A DNA stretch of 64,000 nt from Luteibacter aegosomatis (GCF_023078455.1 NZ_CP095740.1:1600001-1664000), one strand, 5' to 3'. Numbered from the stretch's first letter, positions 38,261-49,520 are shown. Numbers and translations are program-made. Notes: a model not told the origin generated them from the sequence alone.

Positions 38261-39286
38261 TCACGCCACGGCGGTGACGGGCTGGAACCTCGTCATCGGC
38301 ACGCCCAGCCATTCCAGCGCGGTGCCGTGGAACAGGCGCGCCCGCGTGGCGTCGTCCAGCCCGAGGGCGTCGATACCACTGCCCGGCTCCTGCTCGCCGA
38401 GGGGGAAGGGATAATCCGTGCCCAACATCACGCGGTCGCTGCCGACGGTGGCGAGCAGATAACGGAGGGCCTCGTCGTCGTGCACGCACGAGTCGAAGTA
38501 GAGCCGGGAGAAATACTCCCGGGGATTGCGTGCGTTGTCGGTGGCGACGATGTCCGGTCGCATCCGGAAGCCGTGCTCGATGCGGCCGATGGAATAGGGA
38601 AAGCTGCCGCCGCCATGGGCGAGCATCACCTTCAGCGCGGGCAGGCGTTCGAGCACGCCGCCGAAGATGAGCGCGCAGGCCGCCCGCGACTGTTCGGCCG
38701 GCATGCCGACGAGCCAGGGCAGCCAGTACTTGGGCATGCTTTCGGCGCCCATCATGTCCCAGGGGTGCACGAGCACCGCCGCGCCGAGGTCGGCGGCCGC
38801 CTCGAAGAAGGGGAACAGTTCGGGGGCATCGAGGTTCCACGCGTTGCAGTGCGAGCCGATCTGCACGCCTTGCAGGCCCAGTTCGCCGATGCAGCGTTCC
38901 ATCTCGCGGATGGCGAGATCGGGGGCCTGCAGGGGCACGGTGCCGATGCCCGCATAGTGGCGCGGGTGCGCCTCGCAGATATCGGCCATGTCGTCGTTGA
39001 GATGGGTGTGCAGTTCCAGCGCGTGATGGCCCTTGGCCCAGTACGAGAACATCACCGGCACGGTGGAAATCACCTGCACGCCCACGCCGAAGCGGGCGTA
39101 GTCGGCCGTGCGAAGCACCGGGTCGAACGCCGACTCCCAGACTTCGCGGAAGAATTTGCCGTCTTTGTAGATGCGATGGCGACCGTCGGTGTGGGTCATC
39201 ACCGGGAAGCGCGGATCGCCGTGGCGGGCCGCCAGATCGGGCCAGTCGCGGGGCAGGATGTGCGCGTGGGTGTCGATCTTGAGCAT
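38261..39286 (-). CDS. 2-amino-3-carboxymuconate-6-semialdehyde decarboxylase (ACMSD)
   Basis: Zinc amidohydrolase-fold decarboxylase that diverts the kynurenine pathway away from quinolinate/NAD. It has 341 aa. The metal motif IDTHAHILP opens the protein, ICEAHPRHYAGIGTVPLQ and VLVHPWDMMG are ACMSD-typical, and the catalytic Asp is in LGTDYPFPLGE. The start is the ATG at 39286; an upstream extension of 17 residues lacks support. Together with kynU it indicates tryptophan breakdown through 3-hydroxyanthranilate. The other genes of the route are outside the window. Confidence 0.9.
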   Translation of the reverse strand: MLKIDTHAHILPRDWPDLAARHGDPRFPVMTHTDGRHRIYKDGKFFREVWESAFDPVLRTADYARFGVGVQVISTVPVMFSYWAKGHHALELHTHLNDDMADICEAHPRHYAGIGTVPLQAPDLAIREMERCIGELGLQGVQIGSHCNAWNLDAPELFPFFEAAADLGAAVLVHPWDMMGAESMPKYWLPWLVGMPAEQSRAACALIFGGVLERLPALKVMLAHGGGSFPYSIGRIEHGFRMRPDIVATDNARNPREYFSRLYFDSCVHDDEALRYLLATVGSDRVMLGTDYPFPLGEQEPGSGIDALGLDDATRARLFHGTALEWLGVPMTRFQPVTAVA

Positions 39287-39344
39287 GGGGCCGAGTGTAG
39301 GGCCGCAGGTCTTTCGATGCCTCTGGCGCTGCAGCAATCGTGCG

Positions 39345-39420
39345 TTCGCCGATGCGATCGGCTCCCACCCTTCGGTAGGAGCGTTGCTACCGAAGGGTGG
39401 GAGCCGATCGTATCGGCGAA
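39345..39420. repeat. REP-like palindrome, lineage B (full element)
   Basis: Arms TTCGCCGATGCGATCGGC + TCCCACCC and GGTGGGAGCCGATCGTATCG + GCGAA around a TTCGGTAGGAGCGTTGCTACCGAA centre. It lies seven bases past the fusC-type gene's stop and upstream of ACMSD. Confidence 0.88.
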
Positions 39421-39427
39421 AAGGGCG

Positions 39428-41497
39428 TCAGGCCGGGGCGACGCTCCGCCGGGTCACCACGTGCGCGATGGTGTCGACGTTGTCGGTCAGCCGGTCGGTC
39501 AGCCGCCCCACGGCCTCGGCCAGTTCGCGATCTTTCACCCGCGACAGCGCCTCGAACAGCGCACGCTGGTGTTCGCGCAGGGTCGGCGGAACGGCGACGC
39601 CCTCGGCCCGGGTCAGGGCTTCGGCCTGGCGGCGCAGTTCGTTCGAGGCTTCGCGGATGAACGGCCCCACGTGGCTCCATTCGGCAGGCACCTCCCCGGC
39701 GTCGATCAGGGCTTCCAGCGTCATCGCGGTACGTGCCACGCGGTTGCCGTTGGCGTAGAGCGTTTCGGCCAGCTCCTGCAGCACGGCGGGCGTGCCGGGC
39801 TCGGCGCGCATGCGCTCGACCGACGCCAGGGCATTGGTGCGCGCCGTGCGCGTGGCCATGCGTACCTCGTGGCGCCGCCCACGGTCGGCGGGACCGGCCA
39901 GCGCGTCGAGGTAATCGGCGTAGGCGCCGAGCATGTCGGACAAGGCGCTGCGCGCGCGGTGGCGTTCCCACGATGGCCACAGCACGTAGGCGATCAAGGC
40001 CAATCCGCTGCCCAGCGCGGTGTTGAGCACGCGATCGAACATGGCCGCGTTGGAATCGACACCCTCGAAGGAAAGCAACACCACCACGGTGCCCGTGAGT
40101 GCCGTCACCGCGATGCCGTAATGCGCACCGGCGAGGTAGCGGAACGCCACGCAGAGCACGCCCATCAGGAAGATGTGCGCCCAGGCGGCGTCGGGCGTGA
40201 GGCGCAGCAGGAGGGTGGTCAGCACCAGGCCCAGCACGGTGCCGACCACGCGCAGCAGGCCGAAGTTGAAGGTGGCGGCGAAGTCGGGGCGCAAGACGAT
40301 GGCCGCCGTCATCGGCAGCCAGTAGCCGTGGGGCAGGTCGAAATGACGCGACAGCACGAAGGCCAGCGTGAGCACCACGGCGCAGCGCACCGCGTGGCGG
40401 AAGGCGACCGAACCGGGGGTGATGTTGGCGCGGAGAGTGGCCAGCGCCGAGGCGCTGCGCAAGGTTTCCGGTAGCGCCGTCTCGGCGCGCTGCGCGCGTT
40501 CCTCGCCGCGGCTGCCGGCCCAGTTGGCGTTGCGGACGACGGCGGCGAGCTGGCCCGACAGGGCCTGGATGTGCGCGGTGAGCCCCATGCCGGTGACGCC
40601 CGCGAGCAGGGCACGCTCGCTGGCCTGCAAGGTGGCCAGTGCCCGTTCCGCGCGTTGCGGCGGTTCGGCGGCATCGATCGCTTCGGCCACCGCCGTGAGC
40701 ACGCGGGCGGCGTCGTTGCGGAACATCTCGCCCATGCCGTCGCGGCGCGTTTCCAGCTCGGCCATGGCGATGAGTTCGAGGCGGATGCGTTCGGCCAACT
40801 CCAGCAGCACGCGAAACGCTTCCATCGCGCGGCCGTGCGCGTGGTGGCGGCCGAGCAGGGTGTCCTGCAGCACGTTCATGGCGTCGCTCAGGCCGGGCGC
40901 CTCGCCATCCTTCTGCGGCTTGCGGGCCAGGTCGGCGAGGCCGCGATACACCGCGGCGAGCGCGGTGCGCTCGGGTCGGTAGCGTTGCAGGGGCCACGCG
41001 GCGATGGAAAACATCGCCAGCAACATGCCGCCGGCGAAGATCAGCAGGCCGCCGGACAGCGCATGCGCGAAGTCGGTCGGCGTGGCCGCCGTGATCACGA
41101 GCAGCAGCATGCTGGTCATGCCCACGCGGGCGATGTCCGGGCCGAACACCACGAGCAGGCCGCCGAAGAAACCGCAGGCGATGCACGCTAGGCTCATCGG
41201 TAGGATGAGATCGCCGATGAGGAATCCCACCAGCGACGCGGCGCCAGCCGCGAGCGCCGCGAGGAAGAGGCGGATGAGGCGTTGCTGGTACGGGCCGGGC
41301 TGGTCCGAGAACATCGTGTCGAGCGCGCCGGCGGCGATGCCGATGCCCACCTGCGGATGACCGGCGTAGATGCCGATCGCCAGGGGGAGTACCACGGCGG
41401 CCGTGTTGCGCAGGGCGACGCGCATGGGTACGTCGGGACGCTTCGTCCGGATCAGCGTGTCGATGACGCTGGCGCGGAGCGAGTAGCCGTTGCTCAT
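39428..41497 (-). CDS. FUSC-family inner-membrane transporter
   Basis: A 689-aa protein with the duplicated FUSC layout: hydrophobic segments near the N-terminus (about 30-165), a cytoplasmic helical domain, a second membrane block (about 370-520, including GYWLPMTAAIVLRPDFAATF, the FUSC signature) and a second cytoplasmic part. It is related to YccS/YhfK and to aromatic acid efflux proteins such as AaeB. The substrate cannot be told from sequence. It is monocistronic, with a REP element directly downstream. Confidence 0.85.
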   Translation of the reverse strand: MSNGYSLRASVIDTLIRTKRPDVPMRVALRNTAAVVLPLAIGIYAGHPQVGIGIAAGALDTMFSDQPGPYQQRLIRLFLAALAAGAASLVGFLIGDLILPMSLACIACGFFGGLLVVFGPDIARVGMTSMLLLVITAATPTDFAHALSGGLLIFAGGMLLAMFSIAAWPLQRYRPERTALAAVYRGLADLARKPQKDGEAPGLSDAMNVLQDTLLGRHHAHGRAMEAFRVLLELAERIRLELIAMAELETRRDGMGEMFRNDAARVLTAVAEAIDAAEPPQRAERALATLQASERALLAGVTGMGLTAHIQALSGQLAAVVRNANWAGSRGEERAQRAETALPETLRSASALATLRANITPGSVAFRHAVRCAVVLTLAFVLSRHFDLPHGYWLPMTAAIVLRPDFAATFNFGLLRVVGTVLGLVLTTLLLRLTPDAAWAHIFLMGVLCVAFRYLAGAHYGIAVTALTGTVVVLLSFEGVDSNAAMFDRVLNTALGSGLALIAYVLWPSWERHRARSALSDMLGAYADYLDALAGPADRGRRHEVRMATRTARTNALASVERMRAEPGTPAVLQELAETLYANGNRVARTAMTLEALIDAGEVPAEWSHVGPFIREASNELRRQAEALTRAEGVAVPPTLREHQRALFEALSRVKDRELAEAVGRLTDRLTDNVDTIAHVVTRRSVAPA

Positions 41498-41568
41498 GAT
41501 CGGGAAGGGTTCATCCGTTGAGCGGACGATTGTGCCCGACGCTTGCTGACTGGACGGCGAGCGGAAGC

Positions 41569-41602
41569 GCGGGACGGAAAACCCGGTGGTTTTCCGTCCC
41601 GC
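41569..41602. terminator. Strong 15-bp hairpin between efpL and the FUSC gene
   Basis: GCGGGACGGAAAACC / GGTTTTCCGTCCCGC, perfect 15-bp arms with a four-base loop, located five bases beyond the efpL stop. It lacks a T-run after the stem, so it may act as a 3'-end stabiliser or Rho-linked terminator rather than a standard intrinsic terminator. Confidence 0.65.
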
Positions 41603-41607
41603 ACGGC

Positions 41608-42174
41608 TTACGAGGCCCGGCCGGCGAATTCGCCGGTGACGGTGTTCACCCAGACCTTTTCGTCGTTGGTGATGTATTCCGGCACCTGGATCTCGATGCC
41701 GGTGTTGAGCTTGGCCGGCTTGGTGCGCTTGGTGGCGCTGGCGCCCTTGAGTTCGGGGGCGGTGTCGACCACGGTGAGCACGACGCTGGTGGGCACCTGC
41801 AGCCCGACCGGCGCATCGTCGATCACCTGCACGTAGTAGCCCTCGGCGTCTTCCACGATGTAGCCGGCGTTGTCGCCGACCACGGCCGCATCGAGGATGT
41901 ACTGGGTGTAGTCCTCGTCGTCCATGAAGACGAACGCGTCGCCGTCCATGTACGAGAACTTGGCCTGGCGGCGGGCGAGCTCGACTTCCTTGAGGTCGTC
42001 GTCGGCGCGCAGGCTGAGGTCGAACTTGCGGTTGCCCGGGATCGAGTACAGCGTGAACCGGAAGGTCACGTTGCCGCCGCGTGCGGTGGGCGCGCTGCGT
42101 TCGATGTCGCGGACCTGGTAGACGGTACCGTCGTTCTCGACGACGTTACCCTTTTTCACTTCGGATGCTTTCAT
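41608..42174 (-). CDS. efpL: EF-P-like protein EfpL (YeiP)
   Basis: A 188-aa EF-P paralogue. It has the EF-P three-domain fold ([53 protein letters not shown]). The loop that carries the modified lysine in EF-P instead reads [11 protein letters not shown], with arginine (R32) at the tip. This is the EfpL pattern, which acts unmodified and relieves stalling on a broader set of motifs. It is separated by 33 kb from efp and follows an SDR gene. Confidence 0.92.
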   Translation of the reverse strand: MKASEVKKGNVVENDGTVYQVRDIERSAPTARGGNVTFRFTLYSIPGNRKFDLSLRADDDLKEVELARRQAKFSYMDGDAFVFMDDEDYTQYILDAAVVGDNAGYIVEDAEGYYVQVIDDAPVGLQVPTSVVLTVVDTAPELKGASATKRTKPAKLNTGIEIQVPEYITNDEKVWVNTVTGEFAGRAS

Positions 42175-42202
42175 GGCGTCGATGCCGTAAGGGTGGTGGG
42201 AA

Positions 42203-42970
42203 TCACTTCGGGGCGAGGCGCACGGCGCCGTCGAGGCGGATCGTCTCGCCGTTGATGTAGCGGTTGGCGAGGATGAATGCCACCAGTTCGGCGAACTCCT
42301 CGGGTTTGCCCAGGCGAGACGGGAAGGGGATCGAGGCCGACAGCGACTCCTGCACCTGCGGCGGCATGCCGTCGACCATCGGCGTCCAGAAGATGCCCGG
42401 CGCGATGGTGTTCACGCGGATGCCGAAACGCGACAGCTCGCGCGCCATGGGCAGGGTCATGCCGACCACGCCGCCCTTGGATGCGGAGTAGGCGGCCTGG
42501 CCGATCTGGCCTTCGTACGCGGCCACGGAGGCGGTGTTGACGATGACGCCGCGCTCGCCGTCGTCGCCCGCCGCGTTGCCCTGCATGACCTGGGCGGCCG
42601 CCTTGGCGACGTTGAAGCTGCCCACGAGGTTGACCATCACGGTGGTGGCGAAGGTCGACAGCGGCATCGGGCCTTCCTTGCCGAGCACGCGGCCCGCGCC
42701 GAGGATGCCCGCGCAGTTCACTACGACGTTGAGGCCACCCATCGCTTCGCTGGCGGCGGCCACGTTGGCGGCCACGCCTTCTTCGGAGGTGACGTCGGTG
42801 CGCTGGAAGCTGGCGCGTGCGCCGAGCGCGGTCGCGGCGGCGTGGCCCTTCTCCTCGTTGACGTCGAAGAGCGCCACATGGGCGCCGGCGGCGACGAGAC
42901 GCTGGGCGACTGCGTGGCCGAGACCGGAGGCGCCGCCGGTGATGACGGCCTTGACCTGTTCGAGCTGCAT
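42203..42970 (-). CDS. SDR-family dehydrogenase, 3-hydroxyacyl-CoA dehydrogenase type II-like
   Basis: A 255-aa short-chain dehydrogenase. The NAD site is [30 protein letters not shown] follows, and the catalytic Ser-Tyr-Lys appears as [23 protein letters not shown]. The sequence pattern ([38 protein letters not shown]) resembles the HSD17B10-like 3-hydroxyacyl-CoA dehydrogenases used in branched-chain amino-acid and fatty-acid breakdown. That would fit the nearby leucine-degradation genes, but substrate is inferred. Confidence 0.82.
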   Translation of the reverse strand: MQLEQVKAVITGGASGLGHAVAQRLVAAGAHVALFDVNEEKGHAAATALGARASFQRTDVTSEEGVAANVAAASEAMGGLNVVVNCAGILGAGRVLGKEGPMPLSTFATTVMVNLVGSFNVAKAAAQVMQGNAAGDDGERGVIVNTASVAAYEGQIGQAAYSASKGGVVGMTLPMARELSRFGIRVNTIAPGIFWTPMVDGMPPQVQESLSASIPFPSRLGKPEEFAELVAFILANRYINGETIRLDGAVRLAPK

Positions 42971-43046
42971 GGAGACTCCGCTGATGCTTGGGCAAAGAGG
43001 CCCAGTTTAGCCGACGCGGCCGTGGCTCGATGTGGCGGCGCGGCAT

Positions 43047-43124
43047 TTCGCCGATACGATCGGCTCCCACCCCTTCGGTAGAAAGGTCGCTACCGAAGGG
43101 GTGGGAGCCGATCGTATCGGCGAA
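43047..43124. repeat. REP-like palindrome, lineage B (full element)
   Basis: TTCGCCGATACGATCGGC arm and its inverted copy around CCTTCGGTAGAAAGGTCGCT. The element ends on the base just before the stop codon (minus strand) of the GNAT gene at 43125. Confidence 0.88.
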
Positions 43125-43691
43125 TCAAGGCCGCAGCAGATCGTCCAGGCCGCCCGCGGCGGCGAGCTCGGCGAACGGCACCACCGGTGTCGGCGGCACG
43201 GCGGGCTCGCTCATGAACTTGCTCCACACGCCCACGTCCCACCATCGGCCGAGCTTGTAGCCGGCCTTAGGCCAGACGCCGGCGGGGGTGAAGCCCATGG
43301 CTTCGTGCATGGCGACGCTGGTCTCGCCGGGAAGCGTGATGACGCCCACGGCCTGGTTGATGCCTTGTCGCGCCATGACCTCGAGCAGCGTGCCGTAGAG
43401 GCGCTTGGCGATGCCGCGGCGACGGGCCTTCTCGTGCACGTAGATCGAGGTTTCCGCGATCCAGTCGTAGGCCGCCCGCTCACGGAAACGGCCCGCGTAG
43501 GCATAGGCCAGCACCTCGCCGTATTCTTCCCACACCAACCATGGGTGGTTGGCCAGGCGCGCGCGGATGCGTCCGCGCATGGCGTCTTCACCGGGCAATT
43601 CGGTTTCGAACGTGATCGCGCTGGTTTCGACGACCGGGGCGTAGATGGCATGGCAGGCGGCGGCGTCGGCCTCGGTGGCGATGCGGATCAC
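43125..43691 (-). CDS. GNAT N-acetyltransferase, phosphinothricin acetyltransferase-like
   Basis: A 188-aa acetyltransferase starting at the GTG at 43691, overlapping the stop of the upstream GNAT gene (GTGA). Markers of the PAT/YncA group are IRIATEADAAACHAIYAPVV, SAITFETELP, the acetyl-CoA loop KARRRGIAKRLYGTLLE and HEAMGFTPAGVWPKAGYK. A C-terminal tail of about 25 residues extends beyond the family core. Substrate may be methionine sulfoximine or another amine; not determinable here. Confidence 0.85.
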   Translation of the reverse strand: MIRIATEADAAACHAIYAPVVETSAITFETELPGEDAMRGRIRARLANHPWLVWEEYGEVLAYAYAGRFRERAAYDWIAETSIYVHEKARRRGIAKRLYGTLLEVMARQGINQAVGVITLPGETSVAMHEAMGFTPAGVWPKAGYKLGRWWDVGVWSKFMSEPAVPPTPVVPFAELAAAGGLDDLLRP

Positions 43692-44662
43692 AGGGTCTTT
43701 TCCATGAAGATGCTGTTGGCGTTGGCGCGATGGTCGCCGAAGGGCGGGCAGCGGCGATAGCCCGCGCGTTCGTAGAGCTCGATCGATTCGGTCTGCGCGG
43801 TACCGGTTTCGAGTTTCACCGTCCGCGCGCCGGTGCGGCGCACCTGCTGCTCGAGGGCTTCGAGCATCTGCTTGCCCAGGCCCATGCCGCGGCAGGCGGG
43901 CAGCACGTACATGTAGTTGAGCTCCACGTAATCGCCGCGGTCGATGCTCGCGCCGCAGGCCAGCGGCGTGCCGTCCACGCGCGCGGTCATGAAGGTGACG
44001 TGCGGACGTTGCAGGCTGTCGACGGTGACCGACGGCGGCACGGGAGGATGGCGGTCGAGGTCCGACAGATAGCCGTGCAGTTGTTCGATGAGCGGCAGCA
44101 CGTCGGGCTTGCCCGGGTCGTCGATGGCGAAGGTCAGCGAGGGAGGCGAGGGTGCCACGACGAGATCGCCGTCGTTGAGGCCGCGAAGGTAGAAACGATC
44201 GCAGCTGAAATGGCCGGTGCCGCCCATCGGGGCGTCGATGCGGGTGAAGCCGTGGCGCTGGTAGAGCGCCTGCGCCGCGTCCATGCCGGTGAGGGTCTCG
44301 AGGTAGCAGCGCGAGAAGCCGGCACGCCGTGCGGCATCGAGGCACAGGCGCATGAGCTTCGACGCCGCCCCCGTGCCGCGCGCCTCGGGCAGGAAATACA
44401 TCTTGCGCAGCTCGCAGGTTTCGTCGTCGCCGCCTTCCAGCGGCGCGATGCCGGCACCGCCGACCACGCGGCCGTCCTTTTCGACGACGAAGTAGGCGCG
44501 ACGCGCCACGGCGTAGGCGGCGGACATCGTGTCCACTTCGGGATCGTGGAGGGCGAAGCCGGGACCATCGGCGCCGAATTCGGGCATGACGGTGCGGATG
44601 ACGGCGGCGACCTGGGCGTCGTCGCGGGGTTCGATGGGGCGGAGGGTGAGTTCGGCGGGCAT
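43688..44662 (-). CDS. Tandem GNAT acetyltransferase (two fused domains)
   Basis: A 324-aa protein made of two GNAT domains. The N-terminal domain has LRPIEPRDDAQVAAVIR and the acetyl-CoA loop EARGTGAASKLMRLCLD; the C-terminal domain has YVLPACRGMGLGKQMLEALE. Both loops keep the R/QxxGxG/A pattern, so both could bind cofactor. The start is the ATG at 44662; the open frame extends upstream through a REP element, which is not coding. It is coupled by overlap to the single-domain GNAT downstream. Substrates unknown. Confidence 0.8.
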   Translation of the reverse strand: MPAELTLRPIEPRDDAQVAAVIRTVMPEFGADGPGFALHDPEVDTMSAAYAVARRAYFVVEKDGRVVGGAGIAPLEGGDDETCELRKMYFLPEARGTGAASKLMRLCLDAARRAGFSRCYLETLTGMDAAQALYQRHGFTRIDAPMGGTGHFSCDRFYLRGLNDGDLVVAPSPPSLTFAIDDPGKPDVLPLIEQLHGYLSDLDRHPPVPPSVTVDSLQRPHVTFMTARVDGTPLACGASIDRGDYVELNYMYVLPACRGMGLGKQMLEALEQQVRRTGARTVKLETGTAQTESIELYERAGYRRCPPFGDHRANANSIFMEKTL

Positions 44663-44705
44663 GGCGACGATGCTGCCATGGAAGGTGGGTATATCGCGAC
44701 CTTGT

Positions 44706-44783
44706 TTCGCCGATGCGATCGGCTCCCACCCCTTCGGTAGAAAGTTCGCTACCGAAGGGGTGGGAGCCGATCGTATCGGCGAA
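44706..44783. repeat. REP-like palindrome, lineage B (full element)
   Basis: Near-identical to the copy at 43047-43124 (TTCGCCGATGCGATCGGC arm, CCTTCGGTAGAAAGTTCGCT centre). It ends four bases before the HMG-CoA lyase stop codon. Confidence 0.88.
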
Positions 44784-44787
44784 TGCC

Positions 44788-45681
44788 TCAGGCCGCCGTG
44801 CGCGCCCGCGTCACCCGGCTCGCCGTTTCCTTCATCAGCCGCGCCGCCAGCCATGCCCCGGTCTCGACGAGCCGGTCGAGATCGACGCCGGTGGTCATGC
44901 CCATGCCATGCAGCATGTAGACCACGTCTTCGCTGGCCACGTTGCCCGTGGCGCCCTTGGCGTAAGGGCAGCCGCCCGTGCCGGACACGGCGCTGTCGAC
45001 CACGCGTACGCCTTCTTCCAGGCAGGCGAGGATGTTCGCGAGGGCCTGCCCGTAGGTGTCGTGGAAATGCACGGCGAGATCGGCCATGGGCACCTCCGCG
45101 GCGACGGCGCGAAGCATCGCGCGCGCTTTCGCCGGCGTGCCGACGCCGATGGTGTCGCCCAGCGAGATCTCGTGGCAGCCGAGTTCGTGCAGGCGCCTGG
45201 CGACGCGGACCACGTCACCGACCGGCACCTCGCCCTGGTAGGGGCAGCCCAGCACCGTCGAGACGTAACCGCGCACGGCCACGCCGTCGACGCGGGCGCG
45301 TTCGAGCACGGGAACGAAACGATCGATCGATTCGTCGATCGAAGCGTTGACGTTCTTGCGGTTGAAGGCTTCCGACGCGGCCGTGAATACGGCGACCTCG
45401 GTGGCGCCGACCTCGCGTGCCCGCTCGTAACCCTGGAGGTTGGGCACGAGCACGGGATAGACCACGCCCGGTGCCTTGCGGATGCCCGCGAACACCTCGG
45501 CCGCGTCGGCCAGCTGCGGTACCCACTTCGGGCTGACGAAGCTGGTGGCCTCGATGGTGGCCAGGCCGGTAGCCGAGAGGCGGTCGATCAGCTCGATCTT
45601 CACCGCCGTCGGCAGCATGGCCTTTTCGTTCTGCAGGCCGTCGCGCGGGCCGACTTCGACGATGCGTACGTGGTGGGACAT
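44788..45681 (-). CDS. mvaB: Hydroxymethylglutaryl-CoA lyase
   Basis: Cleaves HMG-CoA to acetoacetate and acetyl-CoA, the final step of leucine degradation. It has 297 aa. Markers are VRIVEVGPRDGLQNEK, SFVSPKWVPQLADA, the metal HxH in LAVHFHDTYGQALAN, and the signature GTGGCPYAKGATGNVA with the catalytic Cys. I chose the ATG at 45681, preceded by GGAG; an in-frame ATG at 45696 would give an ATGA overlap with the carboxylase gene. It directly follows the biotin-carboxylase subunit. Confidence 0.94.
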   Translation of the reverse strand: MSHHVRIVEVGPRDGLQNEKAMLPTAVKIELIDRLSATGLATIEATSFVSPKWVPQLADAAEVFAGIRKAPGVVYPVLVPNLQGYERAREVGATEVAVFTAASEAFNRKNVNASIDESIDRFVPVLERARVDGVAVRGYVSTVLGCPYQGEVPVGDVVRVARRLHELGCHEISLGDTIGVGTPAKARAMLRAVAAEVPMADLAVHFHDTYGQALANILACLEEGVRVVDSAVSGTGGCPYAKGATGNVASEDVVYMLHGMGMTTGVDLDRLVETGAWLAARLMKETASRVTRARTAA

Positions 45682-45692
45682 GGCGGCTCCGT

Positions 45693-47684
<1,992 letters not shown>

Positions 47685-47869
47685 GCGGCTCCCGGCGGTG
47701 CGAAGTAGGGCGGTGGGGAACCGTGAAAATTAACAGAATCCGCCGCCCTGGCGGGTTGCGGCGCAGCATCGCGGAGGCCCGGATTTGCAGTGAGGGGACG
47801 TGTCCCCTAGCCTTGGAGGTCCGCCGGGCTTCCCTTGCCTGGTCTTTCCCCAAGCAAAGCGAGAATTTC

Positions 47870-48352
47870 ATGCAGATCGCCGACCGCCACGTCGTTTCCT
47901 TCCATTACACGCTGACCGACGACCAGGGCACTGTCATCGACAGTTCGGAAGGTCGTGAGCCGCTGGCCTACATCCATGGCGAAGGCCACATCGTGCCGGG
48001 CCTGGAGAAGGAACTCACCGGCAAGCAGGCCGGCGACAAGCTCAAGGTCGACGTGGCCCCCGAAGAGGGCTACGGCGTGCGCCACGACGAACTGGTGCAG
48101 GTCGTGCCGCGTGCCGCCTTCCAGGGCGTGGAAGACCTCCAGCCCGGCATGCAGTTCCAGGGCCGCAACGACCAGGGCAGCATCAACGTCACGGTGAGCA
48201 AGATCGAAGGCGACAACGTCACCGTCGACGGCAACCACCCGCTGGCGGGCCAGACGCTGCATTTCGACGTCGAGATCACCAACGTGCGCGAAGCGACCGA
48301 CGACGAGCTGTCGCACGGCCACGTGCACGGTGAGGGTGGCCACCACCACTGA
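47870..48352 (+). CDS. slyD: FKBP-type peptidyl-prolyl isomerase SlyD
   Basis: A 160-aa prolyl isomerase and metallochaperone. SlyD markers are VVSFHYTLTDDQGTVIDSS, YIHGEGHIVPGLEKELTG, the inserted IF domain (YGVRHDELVQVVPRAAF) and VDGNHPLAGQTLHFDVEI. The tail HGHVHGEGGHHH is a metal-binding histidine cluster. The start is the ATG at 47870; an upstream extension to 47723 is not supported. Divergent from mccA. Confidence 0.94.
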   Translation: MQIADRHVVSFHYTLTDDQGTVIDSSEGREPLAYIHGEGHIVPGLEKELTGKQAGDKLKVDVAPEEGYGVRHDELVQVVPRAAFQGVEDLQPGMQFQGRNDQGSINVTVSKIEGDNVTVDGNHPLAGQTLHFDVEITNVREATDDELSHGHVHGEGGHHH

Positions 48353-48369
48353 GGGTTGCGCTTCGCGGA

Positions 48370-48445
48370 ATCGCGGACAGGGTCCGCTCCCGTCCTCCGG
48401 TAGGGTTTCCCGCTACCGGGGGTGGGAGCGGACCCTGTCCGCTAT
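48370..48445. repeat. REP-like palindrome, lineage A (full element)
   Basis: ATCGCGGACAGGGTCCGC + TCCCGTCC left arm and GGTGGGAGCGGACCCTGTCC right arm, lying between the converging slyD and pldA stops (17 and 10 bases away). Confidence 0.85.
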
Positions 48446-48455
48446 CGAGGCTCCC

Positions 48456-49520
48456 TCAGTACCAGTCGAGCAACGACACGCCCACGCCCAGATACGAGGC
48501 CCGGTGGTTGTAGTCGATCAGGCTTTCGCCGTACCCGTTGAAAGCCTCGAGGTAACCGCGCAGGTTGCCCACCAGCGGGAAGCTCCAGGTGAAACGCAGC
48601 GAGCCGTGCGAGCGATCGCCCGTGCGGAAGGAATGCCGGGCGGCGAGGGCGAATTCATTGCGTCCCAGCTCGTGCACCACCTGGATCTCGCCACGCCCCA
48701 TGTAATCCTGGATGTCGGGGTTGTCGTCGTTCTTGCGTTCTTCGGGAATGCGCCACCACGGGCGGAGCATGATCGTCCATCCCTCGCGTTCGAGACCGAT
48801 GTCGGCCACCACGCGGTTCCAGCTGCGCGATAGCGGGTCGGCGCGGCCGTTCGACTGGTGGTTGACGCCGATGCTCGCCAACCGGCCCGTCCATCCGAGG
48901 ATCTCGTAGTTCGTGGCGAAGACCAGCAGCGCCTCGGGTTCGTAGTTGGTTTCGCGGAACGGACGCGAGTTGTCCTTGTTGTAGACCTGCCAGCGGGACG
49001 ACTGGGTGTAGCCCACCCACAGGTCGCCGTTGTCGCCGAACAGGTTCTCGCCGATCTTCGTCTTCAGCGAAATCTGGAATTTCGCCTCCACGCGATCGAG
49101 ATCCTGCGGCGTGGTCACCGCGTGGCCCGGTGCCGGGCTGTGTGGCGTGGTGTTCTGTTTCGATGCCGCGAAGAAGGGCAGCACGTAGGTGGGCCGGTAA
49201 CCGCGCAGGTTGAACGTGCCCAGCTTGGATTCGGGCGAAAGCTCCCACCGGCTGTCGAGCAGGGAAAGCGGACGGGCGACGTCCTTCGAATCGCGCGTGG
49301 CCAGGTCGACGCTCACCGAGTTCGCCTTGTCGTCGGTTCTCTTGGCCGCCTGCGACATCTGCGTGCGGCCCACGGCCTTGTCGTAACACAGCAGGCGCTG
49401 CGAATCGGTTTCGATGGCCGAGCACGCACGGATATCCATGGGGCTTGGATTCTGAGCGAAGGCGGCGCTCGCGTGCAGTGCGCAGGCGCCCAGCGCGCCG
49501 GCCACGGTAAGACGTTTCAT
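48456..49520 (-). CDS. pldA: Outer-membrane phospholipase A
   Basis: A calcium-dependent beta-barrel phospholipase of 354 aa. A signal peptide (MKRLTVAGALGACALHASAAFA) is followed by a Cys-containing linker, then the barrel. The catalytic motif NHQSNGRADPLSRSWNR contains the His/Ser pair, and FNGYGESLIDYN is the C-terminal OMPLA hallmark; the chain ends in an aromatic residue, as outer-membrane barrels do. About 60 residues longer at the N-terminus than E. coli PldA, typical of Xanthomonas-type homologues. Confidence 0.93.
   Translation of the reverse strand: MKRLTVAGALGACALHASAAFAQNPSPMDIRACSAIETDSQRLLCYDKAVGRTQMSQAAKRTDDKANSVSVDLATRDSKDVARPLSLLDSRWELSPESKLGTFNLRGYRPTYVLPFFAASKQNTTPHSPAPGHAVTTPQDLDRVEAKFQISLKTKIGENLFGDNGDLWVGYTQSSRWQVYNKDNSRPFRETNYEPEALLVFATNYEILGWTGRLASIGVNHQSNGRADPLSRSWNRVVADIGLEREGWTIMLRPWWRIPEERKNDDNPDIQDYMGRGEIQVVHELGRNEFALAARHSFRTGDRSHGSLRFTWSFPLVGNLRGYLEAFNGYGESLIDYNHRASYLGVGVSLLDWY

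Noticed and set aside
38249..40474. 741-codon plus-strand frame opposite ACMSD and the FUSC gene
   Set aside because: Shadow of two well-supported minus-strand genes, and it crosses a REP element.
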